This document shows positions 8,604 to 17,103 of a DNA stretch of 64,000 nt, piece by piece. Position 1 is the stretch's first letter; every line of letters starts with the position of its first letter. A model generated the notes under the pieces. That model was given only the letters and a program-made list of their open reading frames with translations. It was not told the DNA's origin and did not search any database. Made by a program: the position numbers and the translations under genes. Source of the stretch: Polaromonas sp. (GTDB taxonomy: Bacteria > Pseudomonadota > Gammaproteobacteria > Burkholderiales > Burkholderiaceae_C); the NCBI RefSeq assembly GCF_030680935.1, contig NZ_JAUXUP010000078.1, positions 46,646 through 110,645 on the forward strand, written 5' to 3'.

Positions 8604-9359
8604 TTACCGCAGTCCGTCCCAGAGCAGCTTGATGCCGGTGAGGAACATGCCGACATAAAGAATCCGGTAAAACAGCGCCGGATCAATCCGCCGGGCCAGG
8701 CGCACGCCGACCCACACGCCCAGCGGTGCCAGCGGCAGCAACACCAGCGAGGTCGCCATGTTGCGCAGGTCCAGAAGGCCCAGCAGGCCGTACGGAATCC
8801 ACTTGGACAGGTTGATGACAAAAAAGAAAAACGCCAGGCTGGCGGTGAAAGTCAACGGCGCCAGCCGCAGCGGGATCACATAGGCGCTGATGGGCGGCCC
8901 GCCGGCATGGGAGATGAAACTGGTGAAGCCCGATGTCACCGCGAGCAGCGCTCCGAGCCAGCGCGGCGGCGGCGGGCTGTCGGGCCTGGGCGGGAACACC
9001 AGTCGCTGCGCGAGGAACAGCAGCGTGAAGGCGCCAACGAGGCCGGCCACGACGTTGGCCGGCATGATGCTGAACAGCAGCGTACCGACCAGGGTACCGA
9101 GCAGGCCGAAGGGCAGCAGGAACTTCACCAGCCGCATGTCGAAATTTTTGCGGAAGGCCGCCATGCCCAGGATGTCGATCAGCAGCAGGATGGGCATCAG
9201 AATGGCCGCTGCCTGCGGCACGGTGACCGCCAGCGCCATCAGCGGCACGGCCAGCGATCCGAAGCCGGCGCCAAAGCCGCTTTTGCTGACGCCCATCAGG
9301 ATGACGGCAGGAACCGCAACGGCGTAGAAAAATGGATCGGTGATGAGAGGAAAGGTCAC
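8604..9359 (-). CDS. TauE/SafE (TSUP) family membrane transporter
   Basis: A 251-residue protein with about eight hydrophobic helices and the TSUP hallmark GVSKSGFGAGFGSLAVPLMAL near residues 22-42. A second half-repeat is marked by SHAGGPPISAYVIPL. TSUP proteins move sulfite, sulfoacetate, taurine-derived or other organic anions across the inner membrane. The substrate here cannot be assigned. It is a single gene with no obvious operon partner. Confidence 0.9.
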   Translation of the reverse strand: MTFPLITDPFFYAVAVPAVILMGVSKSGFGAGFGSLAVPLMALAVTVPQAAAILMPILLLIDILGMAAFRKNFDMRLVKFLLPFGLLGTLVGTLLFSIMPANVVAGLVGAFTLLFLAQRLVFPPRPDSPPPPRWLGALLAVTSGFTSFISHAGGPPISAYVIPLRLAPLTFTASLAFFFFVINLSKWIPYGLLGLLDLRNMATSLVLLPLAPLGVWVGVRLARRIDPALFYRILYVGMFLTGIKLLWDGLR

Positions 9360-9448
9360 TGGCAGGCAGGCAAATACGAGCAGAAGGGGCGATTATCAGC
9401 CTTGCGCGGCACGCCCCGCGCGCGCTGCAACGCGCCGCCGGTTTGATG

Positions 9449-9512
9449 TTTATGCATCAAATCAGACTCCAGCCCCTACCGGGTGGTCGCAAACAGCTAT
9501 ATTTTCAGTAGC
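9449..9512 (-). repeat. ATAGC-type dispersed repeat, copy 2
   Basis: On the minus strand this reads ATAGCTGTTTGCGACC, then GGGGCTGGAGTCTGATTTGA and TGCATAAA. It matches the copies at 24030, 27701, 45490 and 46190. It fills the 183-bp gap between the TSUP and livF genes. Confidence 0.7.
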
Positions 9513-9542
9513 ACCCCGGGCTGAGCGCACAGCAGCAGGTAG

Positions 9543-10259
9543 TCACTCCTGGGTTTCCAGCCCGAGGTAGGCCTTCTGGATTTCCGGTCGCGTGAGCAAC
9601 TCGCTGGCCGCACCCTCCGCGACGATGCGGCCCTCCTCCATCACATAGGCGCTGCTGGCGATTTCCATGGCCATGGCCACGTTCTGCTCAACCAGCAGGA
9701 CCGAGGTCCCCTGCGCATTGATCTGGCGGATGGCGCGGAACATGTCCAGCACGATGGCCGGCGCCAGCCCGAGTGAAGGTTCGTCCAGCAGCAGCAGCGT
9801 GGGCTGCGCCATCAACGCGCGGCCGATGGCCACCATCTGCTGCTGGCCGCCCGACAAGGCACCGGCCGGGCTGTCCAGCTTGACCTTGAGGGCCGGAAAC
9901 AGCGACAGCACCTGCTCCAGGGAAACCCGGCGGTGCGCCTTGGCCTTGGGGATGAAACTGCCGAGTTCGAGGTTGTCCAGCACCGTCATCTGGGTGAACA
10001 GCCGCCGGCCTTCCGGCACGATGGCAATGCCCTCCGCGCAGAATCGGTGGCCTGGCAACTGGGTCACGTCCCTGCCGTTGTAGCGCAGGCTGCCTCCGCG
10101 CACGCGGTGCATGCCTGCAATCGCGTTGATCAGCGTGGTCTTGCCAGCGCCATTGGGGCCGACCACACACACCAGCTCACCGGGCTGGACGGTGAGCGTC
10201 ACGCCCCACAGCGCCGGCGCTGCGCCGTAGTTGACCAGAATATTGTTGACTTCAAGCAT
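9543..10259 (-). CDS. branched-chain-type ABC transporter ATPase LivF
   Basis: A 238-residue ATPase of the LivF type. Walker A is GPNGAGKT, the signature LSGGQQQMVAIGRAL and Walker B LLLLDEPSLGLAP. It energises uptake with the fused LivM-LivG protein, overlapping its gene by eight bases. It is the last gene of an operon running from 18.0 kb that also encodes a dioxygenase and a CoA-transferase. The substrate is therefore more likely an aromatic or carboxylic acid of the pathway than an amino acid (inference from context). Confidence 0.93.
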   Translation of the reverse strand: MLEVNNILVNYGAAPALWGVTLTVQPGELVCVVGPNGAGKTTLINAIAGMHRVRGGSLRYNGRDVTQLPGHRFCAEGIAIVPEGRRLFTQMTVLDNLELGSFIPKAKAHRRVSLEQVLSLFPALKVKLDSPAGALSGGQQQMVAIGRALMAQPTLLLLDEPSLGLAPAIVLDMFRAIRQINAQGTSVLLVEQNVAMAMEIASSAYVMEEGRIVAEGAASELLTRPEIQKAYLGLETQE

Positions 10260-11976
10260 GGGGTGTCCCCAGGTAGGCGCTGACCACGTCGGCGTTTTTC
10301 ATGACTTCCTGCGCGGGACCCACGGCGATCAGCTTGCCGTGGTTGAGCACCGCCACCCGGTCGGCCAGCGCCATCACGGCGCGCATCACATGTTCGACAA
10401 ACACGATGGTCGCGCCGCGGTCGCGGATCTTGCGGATCAGCGTGATCGCCTCGTTGATCTCGCCCGGCGTCAGGCCCGACAACACCTCGTCGAGCAGCAC
10501 CAGACGCGGGCGCGAGGCCAGCGCGCGGGTCAGCTCAAGAAATTTGCGCTGGTGCAGGTTCAGGTCGTCCGGCAGGGCGTCGGCTTTGTCCTGCAGGCCG
10601 GTGAAGGCCAGCCACTTCCAGGCCTCGGCCGTCGCTTGCTCGTGGTTGAGCGCAGCGCCGCCGAACATCGCTACCAGCGACACGTTCTGCAGCACGCTGA
10701 GGTGCGCGAAGGGCCGCGGGATCTGGTAGGTGCGCGCAATGCCGGCCTGCGCAATGTTGTGCGCCTCCAGGCCGGCCAGCTGCCGCCCTTCAAAAAGCAT
10801 CTGCCCGCCGGTGGCCGGAAAATGCCCGCTGACCACATTGATGAAGGTCGACTTGCCGGATCCGTTGGGACCCAGCAGGCCGAGGATTTCGCCTTCGTGC
10901 ACCTGCAGCGTGACGCCGTCGAGGGCCTGCACGCCCTTGAAAGCCTTGGACAGCTCACGCACGTCCAGCAGCACCTTGCCGCTGGAGGCCGGTGCCGTGG
11001 CCTCCGGCCCGGCTGCCGCTGTTGCCGGTGGCACCGAGCGCTTGCCCGCCGTGCGCTTGAGGAAGTAGCCGAGGATGCCATTGGGCATGAACAGGATCAC
11101 CAGCACCAGAATCACGCCCACCGCCGCCTTCCCGGCAATCGGGTTGTTGCCGGCCGTGAAGAAATACATCAGGCAAGTGATCGCCACCGCGCCCACCGCC
11201 GGGCCGGCCCAATGCCGCGTGCCGCCCAGCACACTCATGAGCACCACGGTCAGCGGTACCACGATGGTGAAGGTTTCGCCGGCTGTGACGTAGGAGACAA
11301 ACAGCGCGTGAATGCCGCCGGCCAGGCCGGCCAGCGCGCAGGAAATGCCGAATGCCAGCAGCTTGTAGCGAAAGGTCGGCACACCCATGACCTCGGCCAC
11401 GTCCTCGTCATCGTGGATCGCAAACAGACCCAAACCGAGCCGCGACACATGGATGCGGTAAGAAATCAGCAGGGTGGCCACCGCACCGATCAGCGCCATC
11501 AGGTAAATCGAGGAGGACGCTGTCGGACCAAGGGCCGGTATCGCCACCGCGTTGAGGTAAATGCCGGGTCCGCCGTCAATGCGTGTGTTCAGCACAATGG
11601 TGCCCACGACAAAGGTGATGGCCAGCGTCAGCAGTGCAAACAGCTCGCCGCGTACCGACTTGACGCGAAACACCACCGCGCCCAGCGCCATGCCCAGCAG
11701 CGCCGCCAGCAGCGCGGCGGCTGGCAAGGTCCAGAGAAAAGGCCAGTTCAAATTGGCCGAGAGTCCGGCCGAGGTGTACATGCCGATACCAAAAAACGCG
11801 CCGTGGCCAAAGGAAAAATAGCCCGAGTAGCCAGACAGGATGTTCCACGACAGCGCCAGGATCATCCAGTGGCAAAGCAGGTACAAAAAGGACTCGTAAA
11901 AGGACGGCAGGCCCAGCCAGGGCACGCTGGCCAGCAGCGCCCCCGCACCGAGGATGCCGATGATGGTCTTGTTCAT
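10252..11976 (-). CDS. fused permease-ATPase LivM-LivG of a branched-chain-type ABC importer
   Basis: A single 574-residue protein joining two subunits that are usually separate. Residues 1-310 are a LivM-type permease with about ten membrane helices, containing SGYSGYFSFGHGAFFGIG and GGTRHWAGPAVGA. After a linker (about 310-340) comes a LivG-type ATPase with LLGPNGSGKS as Walker A and LVLLDEVLSGLTPGE as Walker B. The ABC signature is unusual, HQRKFLELTRALA, without the LSGGQ core. The start is the ATG at 11976, just after livH; a longer open frame upstream overlaps livH and is rejected. Such LivM-LivG fusions occur in Burkholderiales. The partner ATPase LivF has a standard signature. Confidence 0.93.
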   Translation of the reverse strand: MNKTIIGILGAGALLASVPWLGLPSFYESFLYLLCHWMILALSWNILSGYSGYFSFGHGAFFGIGMYTSAGLSANLNWPFLWTLPAAALLAALLGMALGAVVFRVKSVRGELFALLTLAITFVVGTIVLNTRIDGGPGIYLNAVAIPALGPTASSSIYLMALIGAVATLLISYRIHVSRLGLGLFAIHDDEDVAEVMGVPTFRYKLLAFGISCALAGLAGGIHALFVSYVTAGETFTIVVPLTVVLMSVLGGTRHWAGPAVGAVAITCLMYFFTAGNNPIAGKAAVGVILVLVILFMPNGILGYFLKRTAGKRSVPPATAAAGPEATAPASSGKVLLDVRELSKAFKGVQALDGVTLQVHEGEILGLLGPNGSGKSTFINVVSGHFPATGGQMLFEGRQLAGLEAHNIAQAGIARTYQIPRPFAHLSVLQNVSLVAMFGGAALNHEQATAEAWKWLAFTGLQDKADALPDDLNLHQRKFLELTRALASRPRLVLLDEVLSGLTPGEINEAITLIRKIRDRGATIVFVEHVMRAVMALADRVAVLNHGKLIAVGPAQEVMKNADVVSAYLGTPHA

Positions 11977-11978
11977 GA

Positions 11979-12836
11979 CTACAGCTTTCCGGGACGAAAC
12001 AGCAGCATCACGATCAGCAGTGAAAAGCTCACGATGGGCGCCCATGAAGGCGCGGCCACCGCCATGGTGATGGCTTCGCTGACACCGATGATGATGCCGG
12101 CCACCAGTGGTCCGAGCGCGCTGCCGAGGCCACCGAGCATGACCGCCGCGAACACCACGCCGACCCAGGCAAAAATCTGCGACGGCGTGAGCGTGAAGGT
12201 CAGGGCCAGGCAGATCCCGGCGACGGCTGCCAGCGCCGCGCATATGCCGGCCAGCATCAGCGACATGCCTTTCTGGTTGATGCCAAAAGCCGAGGCAATC
12301 GGCCCGTCCTCGGCCATGGCGCGCAAGGCCTTGCCGAGGTCGGTGTAACGCATGGCCGCCCAGATCAGCAGCGACAGGCTCACCGCAATCACCAGGGTCA
12401 CCAGTTCCGGCACAGGAATGTAGAGCGATCCCAAGATGAACTTCTGGTCGTTGTAATGCGTCTCGAGCCGGCGGAAGTCGGCCGTCCAGATCGCCTGGAT
12501 GATGCTTTCCATGACCACCGTGATGCCGAAGGTGACCAGCAGCGAGTTGAAAGGCGAGATCGCAAAACGCGACAACACCCACTGCATGCCGACACCGAAT
12601 GCAAAAAACAGCGGCGGCAGGATCAGCAATGTGAGCAAGGGGTCCACATGCCACACCGTGGCCATGTGGTAGCTCATATAGGCGGCCAGAAACACCAGGC
12701 CGAAGTGGGCCAGGTTGATCTGGCGCAGCATGCCCCAGGTCAGACCCAGGCCGAGACCGATCAGGCCATAGAGGCCGCCGATGAAGATCCCCGAGAGGAT
12801 GGACTGGGCGAGCAGGTTGAAACTCGGGAAACTCAT
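11979..12836 (-). CDS. branched-chain-type ABC transporter permease LivH
   Basis: A 285-residue inner-membrane permease of the LivH family with about eight helices. It contains GLYGLIGLGLGLTWGMLRQINLAH split by hydrophobic helices and the conserved AEDGPIASAFGIN cytoplasmic segment. It pairs with the fused LivM-LivG protein two bases downstream and with the binding protein at 12853. It is expected to form the channel together with the LivM half. Confidence 0.93.
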   Translation of the reverse strand: MSFPSFNLLAQSILSGIFIGGLYGLIGLGLGLTWGMLRQINLAHFGLVFLAAYMSYHMATVWHVDPLLTLLILPPLFFAFGVGMQWVLSRFAISPFNSLLVTFGITVVMESIIQAIWTADFRRLETHYNDQKFILGSLYIPVPELVTLVIAVSLSLLIWAAMRYTDLGKALRAMAEDGPIASAFGINQKGMSLMLAGICAALAAVAGICLALTFTLTPSQIFAWVGVVFAAVMLGGLGSALGPLVAGIIIGVSEAITMAVAAPSWAPIVSFSLLIVMLLFRPGKL

Positions 12837-12852
12837 GGACGGCTCGCGGAGA

Positions 12853-14052
12853 TCAGTTGACTTGCAGCTTGGCGCCGGCAGGGGCGAACTGTGCAGGATG
12901 GATCACGACCCATTTTCCGTTTTGCACCTGCTTGATCTTCATCAGGTCGTCCCCGTAATTGCCGGGGCCGTCGAAACGCAGGCGGCCGTGGATGGTGTCC
13001 ACGCGGTTCTTGCGCAACCAGGCACCAATCGCCTTGTCGTCAAAGCTGTTGGCACCGCGCACGCCGGCTTCCAGGATTTGCCAGGCGGAGTAGGAGGCAG
13101 CGGCCTGCACTTCCACCGAGGTATCAGGCAGGTTGGCCTTGGTGGCGCGTTCATTGAACAGCTTGACAAATTCGGCCGCCACCGGATTGGTGGTGAAGGG
13201 CGCATGCTCCTCGAAGATGGTCAGCGACAGCGCGTTCTTGCCGTCCGGCGACTTGGTCATGGGGCCGGGCGCAGGATAGGTATGAAAGTGGAGCGGCGGC
13301 ACATAGTCAATTTTTTTCATCGCGTCGAGCAGCATGTTGCCTTCCAGCCCGATGTCACCAATCCAGACCAGATCCGGCTTGGCGTCCTTGACACGCGCGG
13401 CAATCGGTCCGAAATCGCGATTGCCGAAATCCCATTCAAGGAACAGCACTTCCTGCAAGCCGCGTTTTTTGGCGATTTCCCGCGCCCCCAGAGACATGAA
13501 GTGAATCGACGGAAACTTGCTCGTCACAAAGGCCACCGTTTTCGGTGGCTTGGGCGCGGCAGCCAGCGCATCGAACACCGAGTTCGGTACCGTGGTGCCG
13601 GGGTCAGAGCCCAGCGACCAGGCCGGGAACGCCATGTCGTACTTGGCCAACGCCGGAATGCCAAAAGTGTGGTGCACCAGGACCTTGTTGTAACGCTGGG
13701 CAACACCCATGGCTGAAAGAATCGCGCCGGTCGCGTAAGGGCCCATCAACAGGTCCACCTTGTCCGAAGTGACCAGCTGCTCGTACAGCGTGCGGGCCAG
13801 TTCCGGTTTGGACTGGTCGTCCTTGACAATCCACTCGACCTTGCGGCCCAGCAGACCACCCTTGGCATTGAGCTGCTCCACATAAATCTCGCCGACCAGC
13901 TTGTGCGTCAACGCCGTGGTGGCCAGCGGTCCGGTCAGCGCCAGCGTGCTGCCGATGCGCAGGGGTCCGGGCGCCTGCGCGGAGGCCGGCAAACCGGCCA
14001 GCAGTGCTGCGCTTGCGGCAGCTGAGGTCAAAAGTGCTTTCAGGAATTTCAT
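12853..14052 (-). CDS. periplasmic substrate-binding protein of the Liv-type ABC importer
   Basis: A 399-residue protein of the LivJ/LivK (type I periplasmic binding) family. A signal peptide covers about residues 1-27 (KALLTSAAASAALLAGLPASAQA). The mature protein has the fold's opening LRIGSTLALTGPLA and later YEQLVTSDKVDLLMGPYATG. It lies directly upstream of livH. Proteins of this branch often bind aromatic or short acids rather than leucine. The operon context (dioxygenase, CoA-transferase) supports that reading. Confidence 0.93.
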   Translation of the reverse strand: MKFLKALLTSAAASAALLAGLPASAQAPGPLRIGSTLALTGPLATTALTHKLVGEIYVEQLNAKGGLLGRKVEWIVKDDQSKPELARTLYEQLVTSDKVDLLMGPYATGAILSAMGVAQRYNKVLVHHTFGIPALAKYDMAFPAWSLGSDPGTTVPNSVFDALAAAPKPPKTVAFVTSKFPSIHFMSLGAREIAKKRGLQEVLFLEWDFGNRDFGPIAARVKDAKPDLVWIGDIGLEGNMLLDAMKKIDYVPPLHFHTYPAPGPMTKSPDGKNALSLTIFEEHAPFTTNPVAAEFVKLFNERATKANLPDTSVEVQAAASYSAWQILEAGVRGANSFDDKAIGAWLRKNRVDTIHGRLRFDGPGNYGDDLMKIKQVQNGKWVVIHPAQFAPAGAKLQVN

Positions 14053-14100
14053 GGTTTGTCTCCAGTTGATTTGTGGTTAGGGTCGCGGAAAACCTGTGTC

Positions 14101-15105
14101 TCAGTCGATCTGCGCGCCCGAGCGCTTGACCAGCTCGGACCATTTCGAAATTTCGGTACGGCCGAATGCGGCCAGCTCATCCGGCTTCATGCTGCGCAGC
14201 TCCAGGCCTTGCGCACCGAGCTTCGCTGCGACCTCGCCATTGGCCAATACCTGGCTGGCCGCATCGCGCAGCCGCGCCAGCACCGGCGCAGGCGTGGCGG
14301 CGGGCGCATAAAGCATGAACCACGCGACCAGGTCAAACTCGCCCGCGCCCTGCTCGCTGATCGAAGGCACATCCGGTACGGCCGCGCTGCGTTTGCTGCT
14401 CGATGCGCCCAGCGCACGCAGCTTGCCGGACTTGATGTGCGGCATCACAGCGGCCGGGTGGTAGAACATGAACTGCACCTGCCCGCCCATCACGTCAGAC
14501 ATGGCGAGGCCGCCCTCCTTGTAGGGCACATGCACCATCTCGCCACCCAGCCTGGCCTTGAGCAGCTCACCGGCCAGGTGGCCCGAGGTGCCGTTGCCGG
14601 CCGAAGCAAAGCTCACCCCGCCCGCCTTGCCCGCCTGTGCGCCGATGTCTTTCACCGATTTCAGTGGCGAGTTCGCCGCCACCACCAGCAGGGTCGGCGT
14701 ATAGCCGGCAAAAGCCACCGGGGCAAAATCTCTCAAAGGGTCGTAGGGCAGCTTTTTGTACAGTGAAGCATTGATGGCGTGGGTACCCACCGTGCCCATG
14801 ACGATGGTGTAGCCGTCAGCCGCTGACTTGGCCACCAGGTCGGAGCCAATGACGCCGCCAGCGCCGGCACGGTTTTCCACCACCACCATCTGGCCCAGCG
14901 GTTTGGCCAGGGCCTCCGCGAAAACGCGCGAAACGATGTCCGTGGTGGTGCCGGGGCCAAAAGGCACGATGAGCTTGACGGGCCGCGATGGATAGTCCTG
15001 GGCCAGCGCAAATGCCGGCGCCAGGCCAAGGCCAGCGGTCGCTACGGCAGCCAGCAAGCTAAGGCGCGCCAGTGCCCGTCGCGAATCAAAGGAACAGAGG
15101 GTCAT
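14101..15105 (-). CDS. Bug/TctC-family extracytoplasmic solute receptor 1
   Basis: A 334-residue tripartite-tricarboxylate-type receptor. Residues 1-35 are a signal peptide ending AFALA. The mature part has the family motifs YPSRPVKLIVPFGPG, VVENRAGAGGVIGSDLVAK and PYKEGG. The start at 15105 overlaps the stop of the CoA-transferase gene by four bases. No tctA or tctB membrane gene is near, so it is an orphan receptor, as is common in Bordetella-like genomes. The substrate is unknown but probably linked to the operon's carboxylic-acid pathway. Confidence 0.92.
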   Translation of the reverse strand: MTLCSFDSRRALARLSLLAAVATAGLGLAPAFALAQDYPSRPVKLIVPFGPGTTTDIVSRVFAEALAKPLGQMVVVENRAGAGGVIGSDLVAKSAADGYTIVMGTVGTHAINASLYKKLPYDPLRDFAPVAFAGYTPTLLVVAANSPLKSVKDIGAQAGKAGGVSFASAGNGTSGHLAGELLKARLGGEMVHVPYKEGGLAMSDVMGGQVQFMFYHPAAVMPHIKSGKLRALGASSSKRSAAVPDVPSISEQGAGEFDLVAWFMLYAPAATPAPVLARLRDAASQVLANGEVAAKLGAQGLELRSMKPDELAAFGRTEISKWSELVKRSGAQID

Positions 15106-16268
15106 GATGTGGTTTCCTGGTGCGGTGTGGCGGCGCGGGCTGTCCAGCCGCCGCGGAGTTCTGCGTTGTGCGCGCCCAGCAGGGGCGGCGCGGTGATGGC
15201 CAGCGCACGCTGGCCATCGAAGGAGACCGGCGAACGCACGCTGCGGTAGGTGCCGGCCACCGGATGCGGCGCCTCCACGAAGAGCTGCAGGTGCCGGGCC
15301 TGCGGGTCGTCGGGCACCTCGGCCGTGGTGTACATGGGCGCGTACGGCACGTCCTGCGCTTCCAGGCGGCGGCACCACTCGGCACGGTCGCGCTGCGCAA
15401 AAATAGGCCCCAGCACGGCAATCATGTCCTCCTGGTGTTTGATGCGCGCCTCGCGCGTGGCGAAGCGCTCATCCTCGAAGATGTCCGGCTTTTCCATCGC
15501 CGCAGCCAGGCCCTGCCAGAACTTGGGCGGCGAGGACATGTGCAGGGCGATCCATTTGCCGTCGGAACACTTCATCACATAGGACTGCGACACGCTGGGC
15601 CGGCTGAACGGGCCCATGACCTCGTTCTCGGAAAACAGGTGCTGGAAGGCGTCAATGTTGAAGTGCGTCATGGCTTCGAACATCGAAACCTCCACCTTGC
15701 GGCCCACGCCCGTGGCATGGCGTTCATGCAAGGCCCCGAGAATGCCGTAGGCCGCGTAAAGGCCGGTCAGCGAATCGGCCATGGCCGGTCCCAGCACACG
15801 CGGGTCCTTGGGGTTGATCAGCAAGCCGAGGAAGCCGCTGACTGCCTGGGCGACGGTGTCGTAAGTCGGCCGCTGCGCCGACGGGCCGGTGGCACCGAAA
15901 CCGCTGATGGCGCAATAAATCAGCCGCGGGTTGAGCTTGCGCAGGCGCTCTTCGCCGGCGCCTATCTGTTCGGCCACACCGGGCCGGAAGTTCTGGATGT
16001 AAACATCCGCCTCCTTGACCAGTCCATCGAACTGCGCCAGGTCGTCGGCCTGTTTGGTGTTCAGCGTGATGCTGCGCTTGTTCCGGTTGTAGGTCTGGAA
16101 GTGGGGGCTGTAAAGGCCGCCCTTGAAGGCGCGGAACGGGTCGCCCGTGCCCGGCAACTCGACCTTGACCACATCGGCGCCGAGGTCGGCCAGCAGCATG
16201 GACGCGGCCGGCCCGGTGATGAAGGTGCCGTGTTCGAGCACCCGCACACCCGCGAGAACCTTGCTCAT
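15102..16268 (-). CDS. class III (CaiB/BaiF) CoA-transferase
   Basis: A 388-residue family III CoA-transferase. It has the N-terminal VLEHGTFITGPAASMLLADLGADVVKVE region and GDPFRAF. The catalytic Asp is probably the D of MADSLTGLYAAYG near residue 165. It moves CoA between carboxylic acids. It overlaps the citrate-synthase-like gene by four bases. Together they suggest activation and cleavage of a tricarboxylic or hydroxy-dicarboxylic CoA ester, but the actual acid is not known. Confidence 0.9.
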   Translation of the reverse strand: MSKVLAGVRVLEHGTFITGPAASMLLADLGADVVKVELPGTGDPFRAFKGGLYSPHFQTYNRNKRSITLNTKQADDLAQFDGLVKEADVYIQNFRPGVAEQIGAGEERLRKLNPRLIYCAISGFGATGPSAQRPTYDTVAQAVSGFLGLLINPKDPRVLGPAMADSLTGLYAAYGILGALHERHATGVGRKVEVSMFEAMTHFNIDAFQHLFSENEVMGPFSRPSVSQSYVMKCSDGKWIALHMSSPPKFWQGLAAAMEKPDIFEDERFATREARIKHQEDMIAVLGPIFAQRDRAEWCRRLEAQDVPYAPMYTTAEVPDDPQARHLQLFVEAPHPVAGTYRSVRSPVSFDGQRALAITAPPLLGAHNAELRGGWTARAATPHQETTS

Positions 16269-17068
16269 GTCTGGCGCTCCGCCGGCATCTCGCCGGTGTA
16301 TTCCAGCTCGCGCGTGGCCTGGTAGGACAGCGCGAAGCCGATGGGGTCGGTCAGCTCCTCGTTGAGGTGGGCAATCAGGCTGGCGGTGCGCGCCAGCATG
16401 GGCACACCCTTGAGCGCATTCACCGGAAAGTCCACGCCTAGCAGCACGGCGGGAATGGCACCCGACACATTGAGCCGCAGTTCCTTGCCGACCACTTCCG
16501 GAATGATGGCCTCGATGGCGCGTGCAATCTCCACATAACGCTGTCCGCCACCGGCTTGGGCCGAGACCTCAAACAACTTGCCGACACGCGGGTCCAGCGT
16601 TTTGTGTTCGGGGTGGCCGTAACCGGCAATCGGCTGCTTGCGGGCACGCAGGTCGGCCACGACCACGCGGGCGGCTGCGGTGATGTCGCCCTGGTGCCTG
16701 GCGGCTTCCTTCTCGACCGCGAGGAACAGGCGCCCTGCGGTTTCAGACGCACCGAGGATCACCGAGCCGGAGCCCAGGATGCCGGCAGCCACCGCGCCCT
16801 GCATCGCGTCGGGGGCGGCAGCCAGCGTCATGCGCGCGGCCTGCACACTGGGCACCAGGCCGTGTTCGGCGATGGCCACCAGCGTGGCATTGAGCACCGC
16901 GCTGGTCGCGGCATCGGCGCGGCGGCCGGTGACCAGCAGGAAGAAATAGTCGCCGAAGTTGATCTGTCCTATCAGTTCGTGGGCGAGGTCCGCGCCGCGA
17001 ACAACAATGGTGTTTTCGTTCGAGGTGCAGATGGCGGAGCGGGGCACGGTGGCCTTGCCGATTTTCAA
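16265..17068 (-). CDS. short citrate-synthase-like protein (citryl-CoA lyase type)
   Basis: A 267-residue member of the citrate synthase superfamily, much shorter than the usual 370-430. It keeps GYGHPEHKTLDPRV with a conserved active-site His and a C-terminal substrate-binding part (LNVSGAIPAVLLGVDFP). Such short forms are annotated as citryl-CoA lyases or citrate-synthase-like proteins. I chose a TTG start at 17068, preceded by GGAGAA; a longer open frame extends into the dioxygenase gene and is rejected. It lies between the CoA-transferase and the dioxygenase genes, so it probably cleaves or forms a CoA ester in the same pathway. Reaction unproven. Confidence 0.82.
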   Translation of the reverse strand: MKIGKATVPRSAICTSNENTIVVRGADLAHELIGQINFGDYFFLLVTGRRADAATSAVLNATLVAIAEHGLVPSVQAARMTLAAAPDAMQGAVAAGILGSGSVILGASETAGRLFLAVEKEAARHQGDITAAARVVVADLRARKQPIAGYGHPEHKTLDPRVGKLFEVSAQAGGGQRYVEIARAIEAIIPEVVGKELRLNVSGAIPAVLLGVDFPVNALKGVPMLARTASLIAHLNEELTDPIGFALSYQATRELEYTGEMPAERQT

Positions 17069-17103
17069 GAAAGTTCTCCAGTCAAAAAAAGGGGCGCCGT
17101 GGC

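Noticed and set aside
10231..12348. 705-codon open frame on the plus strand opposite the Liv transporter genes
   Set aside because: Composition is His/Gln/Arg-rich and low in hydrophobics, typical of an antisense frame in GC-rich DNA. The minus strand holds well-conserved LivM-LivG and LivH.
15120..16325. 401-codon plus-strand frame opposite the CoA-transferase gene
   Set aside because: Antisense shadow of a clear family III CoA-transferase; no motif of its own.
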